A program made the position numbers and the translations under genes. A model generated the notes under the pieces. That model saw only the letters and a program-made list of their open reading frames with translations. It ran no database searches and was not told where the DNA came from. Shown here piece after piece: positions 9,301 through 16,025 of a DNA stretch of 36,935 nucleotides (the first letter of the stretch is position 1; every line of letters begins with the position of its first letter). The stretch is from a virus, in the IMG/VR virus record IMGVR_UViG_3300022751_000031, positions 1 through 36,935 of that record. The stretch is one strand, 5' to 3'.

Positions 9301-9703
9301 CTTTATTAAATATAACCAGATATTCGCTGATGACCTCAAATTCGCCATGAGTTGGGGTGCTTTGGTGTTGGGATTCATTGTGTTAATAACCGCCCTGTGC
9401 ATCTTATGGGAATGGAAAGAGACTAAACCTAAGGACCAGAAATTCTTCTTGTGTTTCGGTATATTCTTTCATTGGCTTGCAACTGTGGTATCTCGTGCAT
9501 TATCGCTGTTAGTTGACAGTGGATCAATTCTTGCCCGAACAGAACACATGCTAACCGCTATTAACCTTATATTCGTTATAACTGCGGGAACTTTCTATTT
9601 TAAAGCCCTAGTACACCACTGGAAACCTAACTTGTGGAGATATGTATTAAGTGGTATTGTTGGATTAATCTTTATCGCTTACGTGTATCGGATTGCTCTA
9701 TGA
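9293..9703 (+). CDS. Four-span membrane protein, candidate holin
   Basis: A 136-aa protein with four hydrophobic segments at about residues 20-39 (WGALVLGFIVLITALCIL), 51-73, 85-104 and 115-133, joined by short charged loops. It directly precedes the endolysin, with overlapping stop and start (ATGA at 9700-9703). Holins collect in the inner membrane and open it at a set time so the lysozyme can reach the cell wall. Four spans is unusual for a classical holin (one to three), so it may be a holin-like accessory protein, with the single-span protein at 8834 being the holin or its regulator. Confidence 0.62.
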   Translation: MHSFIKYNQIFADDLKFAMSWGALVLGFIVLITALCILWEWKETKPKDQKFFLCFGIFFHWLATVVSRALSLLVDSGSILARTEHMLTAINLIFVITAGTFYFKALVHHWKPNLWRYVLSGIVGLIFIAYVYRIAL

Positions 9704-10140
9704 AATTAATGGGTAAAGAAACCTTAAAAATGGAACTAAAGGCCGATGAGGGTATAGTTGACCATGCCTATCAAGATCATTTAGGGTTTTGGACTATCGG
9801 CTGCGGTCACTTAATTGACGCTCGTAAAGGTGGTAAGATTAGCCAGAAAGTTATAGATATTCTTCTGGAAGATGATATAGACGAAAAATCCAAACAGGTT
9901 TATGACGCTCTACCGTGGGTAAAAGAGTTATCAGATGGCCGACAACGCGCCCTTATAAACATGTGTTTTCAAATGGGCATCAACGGTCTGCTGGGGTTTA
10001 AAAACTCACTGGCGGCGCTTAAATCGGCTCAAACACCTAATGAATTTTCAAAAGCTGCTGACATGTTCCTGCAAAGCAAATGGGCAACACAGACCCCCGC
10101 TCGTGCTAAACGAGTTACAGATATGATTAGGAAGGGCTAA
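9700..10140 (+). CDS. Endolysin, T4-type lysozyme (GH24)
   Basis: A 146-aa muramidase that cuts the glycan strands of peptidoglycan. The start at 9700 is chosen because its ATG overlaps the upstream stop (ATGA) and gives a normal-length lysozyme; the frame stays open further upstream but would run into the holin candidate. The catalytic triad is visible as Glu17, Asp26 and Thr32, with exactly the T4 lysozyme spacing (9 and 6 residues), in DEG...YQDHLGFWTIGCGHL. The LINMCFQMG segment matches the conserved C-terminal lobe. No signal-anchor sequence is present, so release probably depends on a holin. It is followed directly by the spanins. Confidence 0.93.
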   Translation: MKLMGKETLKMELKADEGIVDHAYQDHLGFWTIGCGHLIDARKGGKISQKVIDILLEDDIDEKSKQVYDALPWVKELSDGRQRALINMCFQMGINGLLGFKNSLAALKSAQTPNEFSKAADMFLQSKWATQTPARAKRVTDMIRKG

Positions 10141-10539
10141 ATGACATGGCTAATATCCAACTGGAAGATACTTTTGGCTGTCGCTCTGACTGGTTTCTTA
10201 GCCTACTCATTGCATACGTGTTCTCTGACTAGGGCTATCGAAAAGCAAAGACTTGCAACTGAATTACAGTGTATTAAATCACAGGAGATTACTACCAATG
10301 CTGAAAACACTTTTAATGCTGGCCGTAATCAGCTTGACAATGACCTTAGCAGCTTGCCAGCACCCTCCTGCATTAAGATCAGCACCACCAGCGGGTCCGA
10401 TGCAACCAACCAGCCCAACAAGCCGAGTCATAGAGATGCGGTCAATACTGACATCTTATACAAGTTCGCTGCCGCCTGTGAAGTGGATCGCCTAAAAGTT
10501 ATCGCATTGCAACAATTCATAAAGGATGAGCGTAAATGA
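10141..10539 (+). CDS. Rz-like inner-membrane spanin (i-spanin)
   Basis: A 132-aa protein that starts on the base after the endolysin stop. It has one N-terminal hydrophobic segment (about residues 8-26, ILLAVALTGFLAYSL) and a polar periplasmic domain with several Cys. In phages of Gram-negative hosts this protein pairs with an outer-membrane lipoprotein to fuse the two membranes in the last step of lysis. The partner gene lies inside it in another frame (10298-10495). Primary identity is weak, as usual for spanins; the call rests on topology, position and the nested partner. Confidence 0.85.
   Translation: MTWLISNWKILLAVALTGFLAYSLHTCSLTRAIEKQRLATELQCIKSQEITTNAENTFNAGRNQLDNDLSSLPAPSCIKISTTSGSDATNQPNKPSHRDAVNTDILYKFAAACEVDRLKVIALQQFIKDERK
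10298..10495 (+). CDS. Rz1-like outer-membrane lipoprotein spanin (o-spanin), embedded in Rz
   Basis: A 65-aa protein wholly inside the i-spanin gene in another frame. It has its own ribosome site (AGGAG at 10283-10287) and ATG. The N-terminus is a lipoprotein signal peptide (MLKTLLMLAVISLTMTLAAC) with lipobox LAAC, so Cys20 would be lipidated. The mature part begins QHPP and is rich in Pro, Ser and Thr, a mark of Rz1 proteins. The +2 position after Cys is Gln, which favours outer-membrane sorting. The nested arrangement matches the lambda Rz/Rz1 type and is strong evidence for a Gram-negative host. Confidence 0.88.
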   Translation: MLKTLLMLAVISLTMTLAACQHPPALRSAPPAGPMQPTSPTSRVIEMRSILTSYTSSLPPVKWIA

Positions 10540-10697
10540 AACCCGTAAATCTATTCCAAGGTGACCAAAGACTGGGAAACCTAACAAAGGCTATTCAGGA
10601 TATTATTTATGAACGTGGTCAGGGTATTCCAATTCCTGCTATCTTAGGTGTTCTGGAACTAGTTAAGATTGGTATTTATGAATCGAGCAAGGAATGA
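10536..10697 (+). CDS. Small hypothetical protein ending the late operon
   Basis: A 53-aa protein whose ATG overlaps the i-spanin stop (ATGA), indicating coupling. It is an amphipathic, mostly helical sequence (LTKAIQDIIYERGQGIPIP, then AILGVLELVKIGIYE) without a clear membrane span or known motif. It is the last rightward gene before the convergent leftward operon. The short length and lack of homology that I can recall make its function unknown. Confidence 0.6.
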   Translation: MKPVNLFQGDQRLGNLTKAIQDIIYERGQGIPIPAILGVLELVKIGIYESSKE

Positions 10698-10704
10698 TCA
10701 TCCT

Positions 10705-10746
10705 ACAGATGGAGATAACAGACGATGACTCATTCTCCCTGATCTG
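10705..10746. terminator. Imperfect hairpin between convergent operons
   Basis: ACAGAT plus GGAGA (10705-10715) can pair with TCTCC and ATCTGT (10734-10746), leaving CTG bulged and an 18-nt loop. A competing stem is CCCTG/CAGGG at 10737-10756. It lies in the 66-bp gap where the late rightward and early leftward operons meet, a place where a bidirectional terminator is expected. No run of T follows on either strand, so it may not be an intrinsic terminator. Confidence 0.3.
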
Positions 10747-10763
10747 TATGCCAGGGTATGTGT

Positions 10764-10952
10764 TTAGTTATCTAGGGTTTTAGGGTCGTTGTATTTCCAC
10801 CTGAACAACAATAAAGCTCTATCCAGTCTATACTCATCTGCAACCCTGAAAACATCCCCTTGAGCGGGGGGACCGTTTAATCGGCGCATTGACCGCAAGT
10901 ATTTACATGCTTCATTCCATCGTACTGTAGGAGTTTTTAAATAGTGATTCAT
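10764..10952 (-). CDS. Hypothetical protein, last gene of the leftward early operon
   Basis: A 62-aa basic protein rich in Arg and aromatic residues (RWNEACKYLRSMRRLNG, then a DEYRLDRALLLFRWKY helix). Its start codon overlaps the upstream stop by 1 bp, which supports it as a real, coupled gene. The helical, Arg-rich middle part could bind nucleic acid, but no named motif is visible. Confidence 0.6.
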   Translation of the reverse strand: MNHYLKTPTVRWNEACKYLRSMRRLNGPPAQGDVFRVADEYRLDRALLLFRWKYNDPKTLDN

Positions 10953-11263
10953 TACCGTTTATATCCCATCTTTTTCCAAGCTGCTACCTGATTTAATAGT
11001 TCGGAAATAATATCCCCATCCGTCCCCTCGTTTTTTGATAACTGGTGATGATAAAATTCGGCTACGTCATTGAAAACCATTCTCAAATAATCCAGACGTT
11101 CATCTAGTGCCTTAATTACACGTTCCGCCTCTTTACCTGCCTCTTCTGGAGTAAATGTTGTACCAATCTTAATCATCATCTGGCAGCGGTTTGTATCGAT
11201 TACATGATTTGCTCTTATTGAATATTGGTGTATTTGCGTTTCAAGCGTAATAGGTTCCATCAC
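10952..11263 (-). CDS. Hypothetical protein
   Basis: About 103 aa. Two start codons are adjacent: GTG at 11263 and ATG at 11260; the ATG overlaps the upstream stop (ATG/TGA arrangement) and either could serve. The middle is a charged helix (FTPEEAGKEAERVIKALDERLDYLRM) with a FYHHQ element after it. No family is recognised. The gene sits in an unbroken run of overlapping leftward early genes. Confidence 0.62.
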   Translation of the reverse strand: MMEPITLETQIHQYSIRANHVIDTNRCQMMIKIGTTFTPEEAGKEAERVIKALDERLDYLRMVFNDVAEFYHHQLSKNEGTDGDIISELLNQVAAWKKMGYKR

Positions 11264-11598
11264 ACGCCCTCCTGTTTGATCTTATTATATAAATCTAGTG
11301 CTTCTGTACTGTCTTTTAACTTTTGTTCGATATGAGTTCTTGCATGTGGCATTACTTCTTTTGCCAAGTTCAAAACAGACAAATTCATCATCAAAGACTT
11401 TGCCAGTTTATCAGCTACTTCCATATAAGATGGCGTTTGTAATGATGTGCGGATTATTTCAGTAATTTCCATGCGATCAGAAACCAAAGAAACCGTTTCA
11501 GGATATTGCATTAGGTGCTTCATCATCAATTTTTGAGCGCGTTCTACCCAATCTAAAGCCTTCTTCTTATCTTCTGGCATTTCGGTTTTATCGGTCAT
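11260..11598 (-). CDS. Hypothetical helical protein
   Basis: A 112-aa protein, predicted almost entirely helical, rich in Lys, Glu, Met and Leu (KKALDWVERAQKLMMKHLMQ). There are no Cys, membrane spans or nucleotide-binding motifs. It overlaps its upstream and downstream neighbours by 4 bp each, so it is part of the same transcript. I do not recognise a family; a small cytoplasmic early protein acting on a host factor is one possibility among many. Confidence 0.65.
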   Translation of the reverse strand: MTDKTEMPEDKKKALDWVERAQKLMMKHLMQYPETVSLVSDRMEITEIIRTSLQTPSYMEVADKLAKSLMMNLSVLNLAKEVMPHARTHIEQKLKDSTEALDLYNKIKQEGV

Positions 11599-11849
11599 TT
11601 TAATTCCTCAACAAAATATCCTGATACAATCCAGACTAATGAAATATCAGAAATGTATGAAACAATCCCATCCTTAAGAGATAATCCAGCTTTTCTATAT
11701 TCTGGTTTATCATCAGAATTATATCCATTGCATGCATCAAACCGCATGAATAAACCTTCATTAGGGCAATCATACATGCGAAACACTTGACCGACTTCTA
11801 ATTCAGAAAACATTAATTCAGGCTTGCGTCGTTTTAATTTAAATTTCAT
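11595..11849 (-). CDS. Hypothetical protein with a phage ELEVGQVF-type beta motif
   Basis: An 84-aa protein. After a basic start (MKFKLKRRKP) comes FSELEVGQVFRMYDCPNEG followed by LFMRFDA. This pattern, a short strand ending in EVG-x-x-F and then a strand with F/M/K, occurs in many small phage proteins of unknown role. It overlaps both neighbours by 4 bp. No catalytic motif is seen. Confidence 0.65.
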   Translation of the reverse strand: MKFKLKRRKPELMFSELEVGQVFRMYDCPNEGLFMRFDACNGYNSDDKPEYRKAGLSLKDGIVSYISDISLVWIVSGYFVEELK

Positions 11850-12199
11850 TTCGTCTCCGGTGGTTTTGGTGATGGTTTCCAGTGTGTCAATTCTCGATCT
11901 TCTATGCAGCCATCATCTTGAGAAAATACCCATCCAGAATAATATTCTCCTTCAAGCTCATTGCCTTTGTCAAAAAATTGCTCAGATTTATAAAATTGAA
12001 AAACACCGTCAATATATGCACCGACAAAAACTAATTCATTTTGTGGGCATGTATCAATATCCTGCCATTGATCTTCCAGAAGCGCAGTAAGGGCTTCACG
12101 AATTAAATCCTCACCTATTTCAAATATACTTCCAGCAGAACCAATTTCATTAAGTTTAGCTAATCCATCTTCCAGACGTTCCCGTGTTAAATTGGTCAT
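11846..12199 (-). CDS. DUF551-like protein
   Basis: A 117-aa protein. The N-terminal third is helical. From residue 44 it shows the pattern QWQDIDTCPQNELVFVGA, and near the end LTHWKPSPKPP. These are the two hallmarks of DUF551-type small phage proteins (W-x-x-I-x-x-x-P-x-x-x near the start, HW-x-P-x-P-x-PP at the end). The role of this family is unknown. A second gene with the same pattern lies at 13935-14189, so the phage carries two diverged copies. Confidence 0.7.
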   Translation of the reverse strand: MTNLTRERLEDGLAKLNEIGSAGSIFEIGEDLIREALTALLEDQWQDIDTCPQNELVFVGAYIDGVFQFYKSEQFFDKGNELEGEYYSGWVFSQDDGCIEDRELTHWKPSPKPPETK

Positions 12200-12435
12200 T
12201 GTGAATCCTCTAATGAATAAGAATATTTATTAATAGGTATTTTTAATCCGTTGCAATATGGGCATGAAACGGTGTTATTTTTATGAAATATCCAGCCATC
12301 TTTTCTGGCCGCAGTCCTGCATACCGAGCCAATTTCATCTGTATATTCCCACATTTTATCTAAATCATACCTATCAGAAACAGCGCATGGCTTTCTATCG
12401 CAATAAAGATTTAACGTGTAGCATCCAACTTCCAT
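12196..12435 (-). CDS. Small Cys-rich (zinc-ribbon-like) protein
   Basis: A 79-aa protein with Cys at residues 5, 12 and 17, another near 39, and a CPYC pair near residue 59. The block CRTAARKDGWIF followed by CPYCNG is a pattern seen in many small phage and actinobacteriophage proteins that probably bind one zinc ion. No enzyme motif is present. It overlaps the DUF551-like gene downstream by 4 bp. A DNA- or protein-binding role is inferred only from the zinc-ribbon look. Confidence 0.65.
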   Translation of the reverse strand: MEVGCYTLNLYCDRKPCAVSDRYDLDKMWEYTDEIGSVCRTAARKDGWIFHKNNTVSCPYCNGLKIPINKYSYSLEDSQ

Positions 12436-12677
12436 TATTCCCCCAACTCCGCATCAATTTCTTTGACCATCTGGGCGGCCATTGCTTTGAAAACAGTTGA
12501 GAAATGCCATCCGCATTGTGTGGCTGAAATCATACCATTACTCGGTTCTTGTTGAATCCGATCTGCGATTAATAGGGCGCGTTGGATTGCATCCTGAATT
12601 TCAATAGTGAAAAAATCTGATATAGGTTCCTTTATCCATTCAGATGCGGCTTTGTAGTCGTAAGGGGTTTCGGTCAT
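12435..12677 (-). CDS. Hypothetical protein
   Basis: An 80-aa acidic, mostly helical protein (ISDFFTIEIQDAIQRALLIADRI). A GMISATQCGWHFSTVFKAMA segment follows. No known motif. It shares 1 bp with the next gene and overlaps the upstream gene by 4 bp, which supports it as a coupled early gene. Confidence 0.62.
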   Translation of the reverse strand: MTETPYDYKAASEWIKEPISDFFTIEIQDAIQRALLIADRIQQEPSNGMISATQCGWHFSTVFKAMAAQMVKEIDAELGE

Positions 12678-12931
12678 TTCAAAACTTCCATCTTGTTGTT
12701 TATTATTTTTATATGTTCCAGAAGTTTTTCCAATTCTGGTTCAATTGTTTGTTGCACTATAGGGGATTTTATAAATTGATAACCCGCTTCAAATTTACGT
12801 TTTCCATCTATTAATTGCGACAGATAACAGTGAAGTTCACTGTGATATTGGAAAAAGAATTTCAAAACCGCTTCATTATCACCAACGGTAGGAAATCGTT
12901 TTAACATTTCAGATATTGTTTCAATAGACAT
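12674..12931 (-). CDS. Hypothetical protein
   Basis: An 85-aa helical protein with aromatic-rich middle part (VLKFFFQYHSELHCYLSQL) and a charged C-terminal helix (LEKLLEHIKIINNKMEVLK). No membrane span is convincing. The start overlaps the upstream stop by 1 bp. Family unknown. Confidence 0.62.
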   Translation of the reverse strand: MSIETISEMLKRFPTVGDNEAVLKFFFQYHSELHCYLSQLIDGKRKFEAGYQFIKSPIVQQTIEPELEKLLEHIKIINNKMEVLK

Positions 12932-13548
12932 TATTCCTGCTCCATATTGGTGTGCTTTGTGATTATTTCTAAAAGATCGTTACAAGTTAAATCTGCCCAT
13001 GTATCTCTAATATATTTTTCCTGTATGTTTTTGATGCCGATTTCAATGGCTTTAAAATCCAAATTGAGTTCCCGCACATCGTCTGACTGATTTGCAAAAA
13101 CCCACTGGCAGTTAATACATTTAAGATCACGCTCTGGAATACTATCTCCGCATGAACATTGAGCATCGTCTGATCTGGTTGATAGGGCGGATTCCGATAA
13201 TGTTAAAACGCCAGTCTTTTTCTGTTTAATGAAAATTCCGCACATTCGATACAGCCAGCTTACAATTTCTGAACTATCATCAGACGGTATAATATGTCTG
13301 GTTCGTTCAATCCATTTTATAAACTGAGTGAAATCATTTTCATCGCATGACCAGCCCGCCGCCATATCCCCTGTTGCTGGGGTCGGGGCTGTTCGGGTGT
13401 ATTTAACACCATCTGTTGGATTATCAGACCATGCATAATTTTTATCGTCATGCTCTTTCAGATAAATAACTTCTGGCATCTGGTCGGGGGTGCTTTCTAC
13501 AATACCAGTATAAACGTAATCTGGCATAAATTCTGGTTTATTGGTCAT
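12931..13548 (-). CDS. Hypothetical protein with a zinc-ribbon-like segment
   Basis: A 205-aa protein, one of the largest of the distal early genes. The first 65 residues (YVYTGIVESTPDQMPEVIYL and YTRTAPTP) resemble short beta units seen in other small phage proteins. At about residues 131-148 there is a four-Cys cluster (CSCGDSIPERDLKCINCQW) that fits a zinc ribbon. The C-terminal 50 residues are helical. It overlaps both neighbours. A composite regulatory or nucleic-acid-binding protein is possible; function is unknown. Confidence 0.65.
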   Translation of the reverse strand: MTNKPEFMPDYVYTGIVESTPDQMPEVIYLKEHDDKNYAWSDNPTDGVKYTRTAPTPATGDMAAGWSCDENDFTQFIKWIERTRHIIPSDDSSEIVSWLYRMCGIFIKQKKTGVLTLSESALSTRSDDAQCSCGDSIPERDLKCINCQWVFANQSDDVRELNLDFKAIEIGIKNIQEKYIRDTWADLTCNDLLEIITKHTNMEQE

Positions 13549-13751
13549 TGGTTTTCCTTAATCCAGTCATTACTGGTAAATTGAGCGCATTTGTCTTGGG
13601 AAAATCTCTTTGTTACGATAGTACAAGTAAACTCAGTAGGATATTTTACCTCTAATTTATTTTCTAACTTGATACAATATAATCCAGCACATAAAGCTAC
13701 AATTGACTGTAGTGCAAATAATATAAGTAACGACTTTTCAAAATCAGTCAC
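13545..13751 (-). CDS. Single-span membrane protein
   Basis: A 68-aa protein with one hydrophobic segment at about residues 7-27 (LLILFALQSIVALCAGLYC) and a polar C-terminal part that would face the periplasm or cytoplasm. It overlaps the two-span membrane gene upstream by 8 bp, and the pair may act together at the inner membrane, for example in superinfection exclusion. That role is a guess from topology. Confidence 0.6.
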   Translation of the reverse strand: MTDFEKSLLILFALQSIVALCAGLYCIKLENKLEVKYPTEFTCTIVTKRFSQDKCAQFTSNDWIKENQ

Positions 13752-13935
13752 GGATAAACTCCTTAATCATAGCAAAAATCCCCATACCTAAGAAAGAATA
13801 AACCCCTAAGCATAGTAGAAACATTAAAGCCTGAGACAGGGAATAATGGTCTGGATTAGTTAACATATGTAAAAATATTAATGAAGGGGAAGCCACTACA
13901 GAAGCTATTAGCATGTCTTTAATACGGTATTTCAT
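13744..13935 (-). CDS. Two-span membrane protein
   Basis: A 63-aa protein with two hydrophobic segments, about residues 8-24 and 35-57 (ALMFLLCLGVYSFLGMGIF), basic N-terminus and a charged C-terminal end. It shares 1 bp with the upstream DUF551-like gene and 8 bp with the single-span gene downstream. No family is recognised; an inner-membrane early protein is the only supported statement. Confidence 0.6.
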   Translation of the reverse strand: MKYRIKDMLIASVVASPSLIFLHMLTNPDHYSLSQALMFLLCLGVYSFLGMGIFAMIKEFIRD

Positions 13936-14189
13936 TATTTAATCTCCTCTGCTGGGGCTATTAATAATTGCCATAAAGTTGGTTTTACAGGTATTGCCGT
14001 ATTACGATATTTACTTTCCCATGTGGAATAGAAGTCTCCTTTTCTACCTTCTCCAAGAATATATAGTCTTCCTGCTGTAGAATCAGGGTGATAATCCTTC
14101 CATGAACAAATATAAGGAAAGTTATTTTTATCATCCCATCCTACAATAATAGTTCCGTCACGTGGTGCGTTTTCGATTGATTGCCACAT
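13935..14189 (-). CDS. DUF551-like protein, second copy
   Basis: An 84-aa protein beginning MWQSIENAPRDGTIIVGWD, the classical DUF551-type opening (W-x-x-I-x-x-A-P-x-DG), and ending with TLWQLLIAPAEE. The frame is open to an ATG at 14222, but I place the start at 14189: the family begins at this Met, and an upstream gene (stop at 14191) would otherwise be overlapped by 32 bp. Function of the family is unknown. A diverged relative is at 11846-12199. Confidence 0.7.
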   Translation of the reverse strand: MWQSIENAPRDGTIIVGWDDKNNFPYICSWKDYHPDSTAGRLYILGEGRKGDFYSTWESKYRNTAIPVKPTLWQLLIAPAEEIK

Positions 14190-14190
14190 A

Positions 14191-14367
14191 TCAAATGACC
14201 ATATGCGAGCGCTGTGGCTCATCCAATAGACGTAAATTACCTAGAAATTCACCTAGTTCTGCTGCTTGTTCATAGTCTAAGAACCCATCATTTTTAACAA
14301 TGGCTTCTCGGATTTTAGCAGCCTTATTTTCTAGTACTTCCCGTAAGTCTGTAATTTGAATAATCAT
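14191..14367 (-). CDS. Small hypothetical protein
   Basis: A 58-aa protein beginning MIIQITDLREVLENKAAKI, charged and helical, with FLDYEQAAELGEFLGNL in the middle. The ATG at 14367 directly follows the upstream stop at 14368, and its own stop is 1 bp before the next start, so it fills an otherwise empty slot in the operon. No family is known to me. Confidence 0.62.
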   Translation of the reverse strand: MIIQITDLREVLENKAAKIREAIVKNDGFLDYEQAAELGEFLGNLRLLDEPQRSHMVI

Positions 14368-14565
14368 TTAATAACCTCTTCCATTAGAGTATGGAAAAGA
14401 ATATCCAATGCCATTAAAATAAAAAACATCAAATTTACCAAAAATAGATTGGCTATCTATACTTCCATTAAATGAACCAAACTTTTTAACTACCCAAAGT
14501 TTAATTTTATTTGACCTTTTTGTGTTGTCAAAAAATGACTTGTATATAATTTCATTTTTATTCAT
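14368..14565 (-). CDS. Hypothetical protein
   Basis: A 65-aa basic and aromatic-rich protein (Phe, Tyr, Lys, Asn, Ser), with a helical N-terminus and a beta-like C-terminal half. No motif is visible. It overlaps the upstream gene by 4 bp. The Asn/Lys-rich, AT-rich composition differs somewhat from neighbours and might mean recent acquisition. Confidence 0.58.
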   Translation of the reverse strand: MNKNEIIYKSFFDNTKRSNKIKLWVVKKFGSFNGSIDSQSIFGKFDVFYFNGIGYSFPYSNGRGY

Positions 14566-14795
14566 TGGTAAATCTCCGTCATTAGGTTGTAAATTTTATC
14601 AGTAACATCTGCGCCATTGAGAATTTTTAATTGGCTTCTTGCCATTTTCAAAGCTGAAACAAGATCATCATGGGCGTTACAAGCACGGACTATTAAAGGG
14701 AAATATTCGTGCGTAACATAGATTATCTTACAAGGTTGACTCAGAAAAGTTCCTTCCATGTTCAGTAAAAAAGTGGGCGTCGGTGTATTTGTCAT
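14562..14795 (-). CDS. Hypothetical protein with NAHDDLVSAL-type phage motif
   Basis: A 77-aa protein. The segment RACNAHDDLVSALKMARSQ matches a short helix (N-x-H-x-x-L-x-x-x-L) shared by many small phage proteins of unknown role; a related NSHPALVEDLEMI occurs in the protein at 19108-19395. It overlaps its neighbours by 1 and 4 bp. Confidence 0.65.
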   Translation of the reverse strand: MTNTPTPTFLLNMEGTFLSQPCKIIYVTHEYFPLIVRACNAHDDLVSALKMARSQLKILNGADVTDKIYNLMTEIYQ

Positions 14796-15034
14796 TACTG
14801 CACTCCTACCATGTTTTCACGAAACGAATTGTAAGCCATCGCATTAGCTGACATGTAACCCATCATAGTACCTCCGCTGAATACGTTGTATGTTTTCGGG
14901 TTAAGTAATGTACGTGCTGTGTCGATAGCGTCTGCCTGAATACGGCGGTCTGCTTCGATCTTGATCCACTTAGCGCTGAATGCGTCAATCTGGTCATATA
15001 CACGTTGCATAGCTGGGGAAGTTGTAAAGGTCAT
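14795..15034 (-). CDS. Hypothetical protein
   Basis: A 79-aa protein with a helical first half (DQIDAFSAKWIKIEADRRIQ) and a Gly/Met/Ala/Asn-rich second half (FSGGTMMGYMSANAMAYN). There is no membrane span or known motif. Base use is closer to the late structural genes than to the small AT-rich neighbours. It shares 1 bp with both neighbours. Confidence 0.62.
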   Translation of the reverse strand: MTFTTSPAMQRVYDQIDAFSAKWIKIEADRRIQADAIDTARTLLNPKTYNVFSGGTMMGYMSANAMAYNSFRENMVGVQ

Positions 15035-15240
15035 TAGATTAATCCTCCAGCACGTTCGATTTGACCAAAAGTCATACCGTAGTATTCATCATCACTCTCT
15101 GGACGTTCATCAATCCATAACTGCTGACCCCATGATTGCATGAAGCTTGCTTTCAAGACGCTTTGGCGGTTATCACGACATTCTTGGAATCCTGCCCAAA
15201 AGTTATCAGTGCCTTGTACTGGTGTTGTATGAATTTTCAT
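15034..15240 (-). CDS. Hypothetical protein, first gene after the only gap in the operon
   Basis: A 68-aa protein starting MKIHTTPVQGTDNFWAGFQ. The start at 15240 is chosen over the frame's earlier ATG at 15297 because it has a good ribosome site (GGAGAG, about 7 bases upstream) and avoids overlap with the regulator gene. The sequence WAGFQECRDNRQSVLKASF and a C-terminal MTFGQIERAG helix have no recognised family. The 34-bp gap in front holds a possible promoter, so expression may be set separately from the upstream genes. Confidence 0.65.
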   Translation of the reverse strand: MKIHTTPVQGTDNFWAGFQECRDNRQSVLKASFMQSWGQQLWIDERPESDDEYYGMTFGQIERAGGLI

Positions 15241-15268
15241 CGTCTCTCTCCGTTGTTTCGATATAAGT

Positions 15269-15297
15269 AATCTACTACAACATAAACGCCGCGTCAA
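15269..15297 (-). promoter_or_regulatory. Candidate internal leftward promoter
   Basis: On the minus strand, TTGACG (15292-15297) and TAGATT (15269-15274) are separated by 17 bp. They fall at the end of the XRE gene and in the only intergenic gap of the leftward operon, 29 bp before the start at 15240. This is a fair sigma70-type match, but short motifs of this quality arise by chance. Confidence 0.38.
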
Positions 15298-15487
15298 TGG
15301 TTTTATTTAGCTCAATAACCTTTTTTTTCAAAATAATGGTTAATGATTTCTTAACGTCATCTGGTATTGGTCGACCTAGGCGTTCCATAGAGTCTACACG
15401 ACCCTTTGCTAAGTTTAGTGCGGTTGCTAGTTGTCCAAGGCTCATGTTGAGCGTGGTGCGGACTTTCTTTAGTTGCTTGCCAGTCAT
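15275..15487 (-). CDS. XRE-type helix-turn-helix regulator (Cro-like)
   Basis: A 70-aa protein with an XRE/Cro-type helix-turn-helix in residues 3-35 (KQLKKVRTTLNMSLGQLAT, ALNLAKGRVDSMER). It lacks any C-terminal oligomerization or cleavage domain like that of CI, so it is more like Cro or an antitoxin-type binder. A natural target would be the divergent promoter region at 18936-19032, where three direct repeats are found; that link is inferred. It lies just upstream of the operon's only gap and overlaps the GcrA-like gene by 4 bp. Confidence 0.75.
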   Translation of the reverse strand: MTGKQLKKVRTTLNMSLGQLATALNLAKGRVDSMERLGRPIPDDVKKSLTIILKKKVIELNKTIDAAFML

Positions 15488-15696
15488 TGCACATATCCTT
15501 CTAATTCATCGTAATTGTAAACATAAAACACCTTATTAGCGATTAGCCTAGCGTGTCGTCCTACGCATGAGTTCTTTGTAAATATCGAATCACCTACCTC
15601 CTGATTGAGATACTCTGCACATCGTGTATGCGGTATGTCGATATAACGCATGTATAACAGCATGTAGTCTAGGTCTTTGGTCCATGGGCTATTCAT
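15484..15696 (-). CDS. GcrA-like DNA-binding protein
   Basis: A 70-aa protein. The pattern SPWTKDLDYMLLYM, then CAEYLNQEVG and FTKNSCVGRHARLIANK, matches the N-terminal helix-turn-helix of GcrA-type regulators (W-T-x-x-x-x-x-L ... TRNAVIGKVHRL). GcrA works with sigma70 at promoters carrying methylated GANTC in alphaproteobacteria. The long C-terminal sigma-binding part of GcrA is absent. The gene lies two genes from a DNA adenine-type methyltransferase. The resemblance is short and could also be that of a general HTH protein. Confidence 0.62.
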   Translation of the reverse strand: MNSPWTKDLDYMLLYMRYIDIPHTRCAEYLNQEVGDSIFTKNSCVGRHARLIANKVFYVYNYDELEGYVQ

Positions 15697-16025
15697 CGTA
15701 TCTTTTCCCCTGGCTTACGGACAATCAAAACATCTATTCCCTGATCTGCTTTCAGTATCTTGTATTTCAACTTGCTCAGTGGCGTGAGCAATCCCTTAAA
15801 GTCCGCGACAATCGTTTCTCCTGTTTTCAGGGTGTATCGGTAGTCTGGAATTACTTTGAAAACCTTGTGGCCGTTTATAACGATCTGGAAGGTTACTTGT
15901 CGATCTAGTATGGTGATTTCGCCAGTGCGGTGAAGTTCTTTTAGGTAAAGATAATGGTTGTACTCCCCGCGACTGTCAAATTTTCCGTGTTTTGGGCAAA
16001 TTAACTTTTTATTACCGTATTTCAT
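15693..16025 (-). CDS. DUF1064-type endonuclease-like protein
   Basis: A 110-aa protein matching the phage DUF1064 pattern: FDSRGEYNHYLYLKEL near the start (Glu21 as family Glu), IPDYRYTLKTGETIVADFKG with Asp61 and Asp75-x-Lys77. These acidic and Lys residues fit a PD-(D/E)xK nuclease fold. Family members are thought to act as junction-resolving or repair nucleases. Its place among annealing, NinB and methyltransferase genes fits a DNA recombination role. Confidence 0.78.
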   Translation of the reverse strand: MKYGNKKLICPKHGKFDSRGEYNHYLYLKELHRTGEITILDRQVTFQIVINGHKVFKVIPDYRYTLKTGETIVADFKGLLTPLSKLKYKILKADQGIDVLIVRKPGEKIR

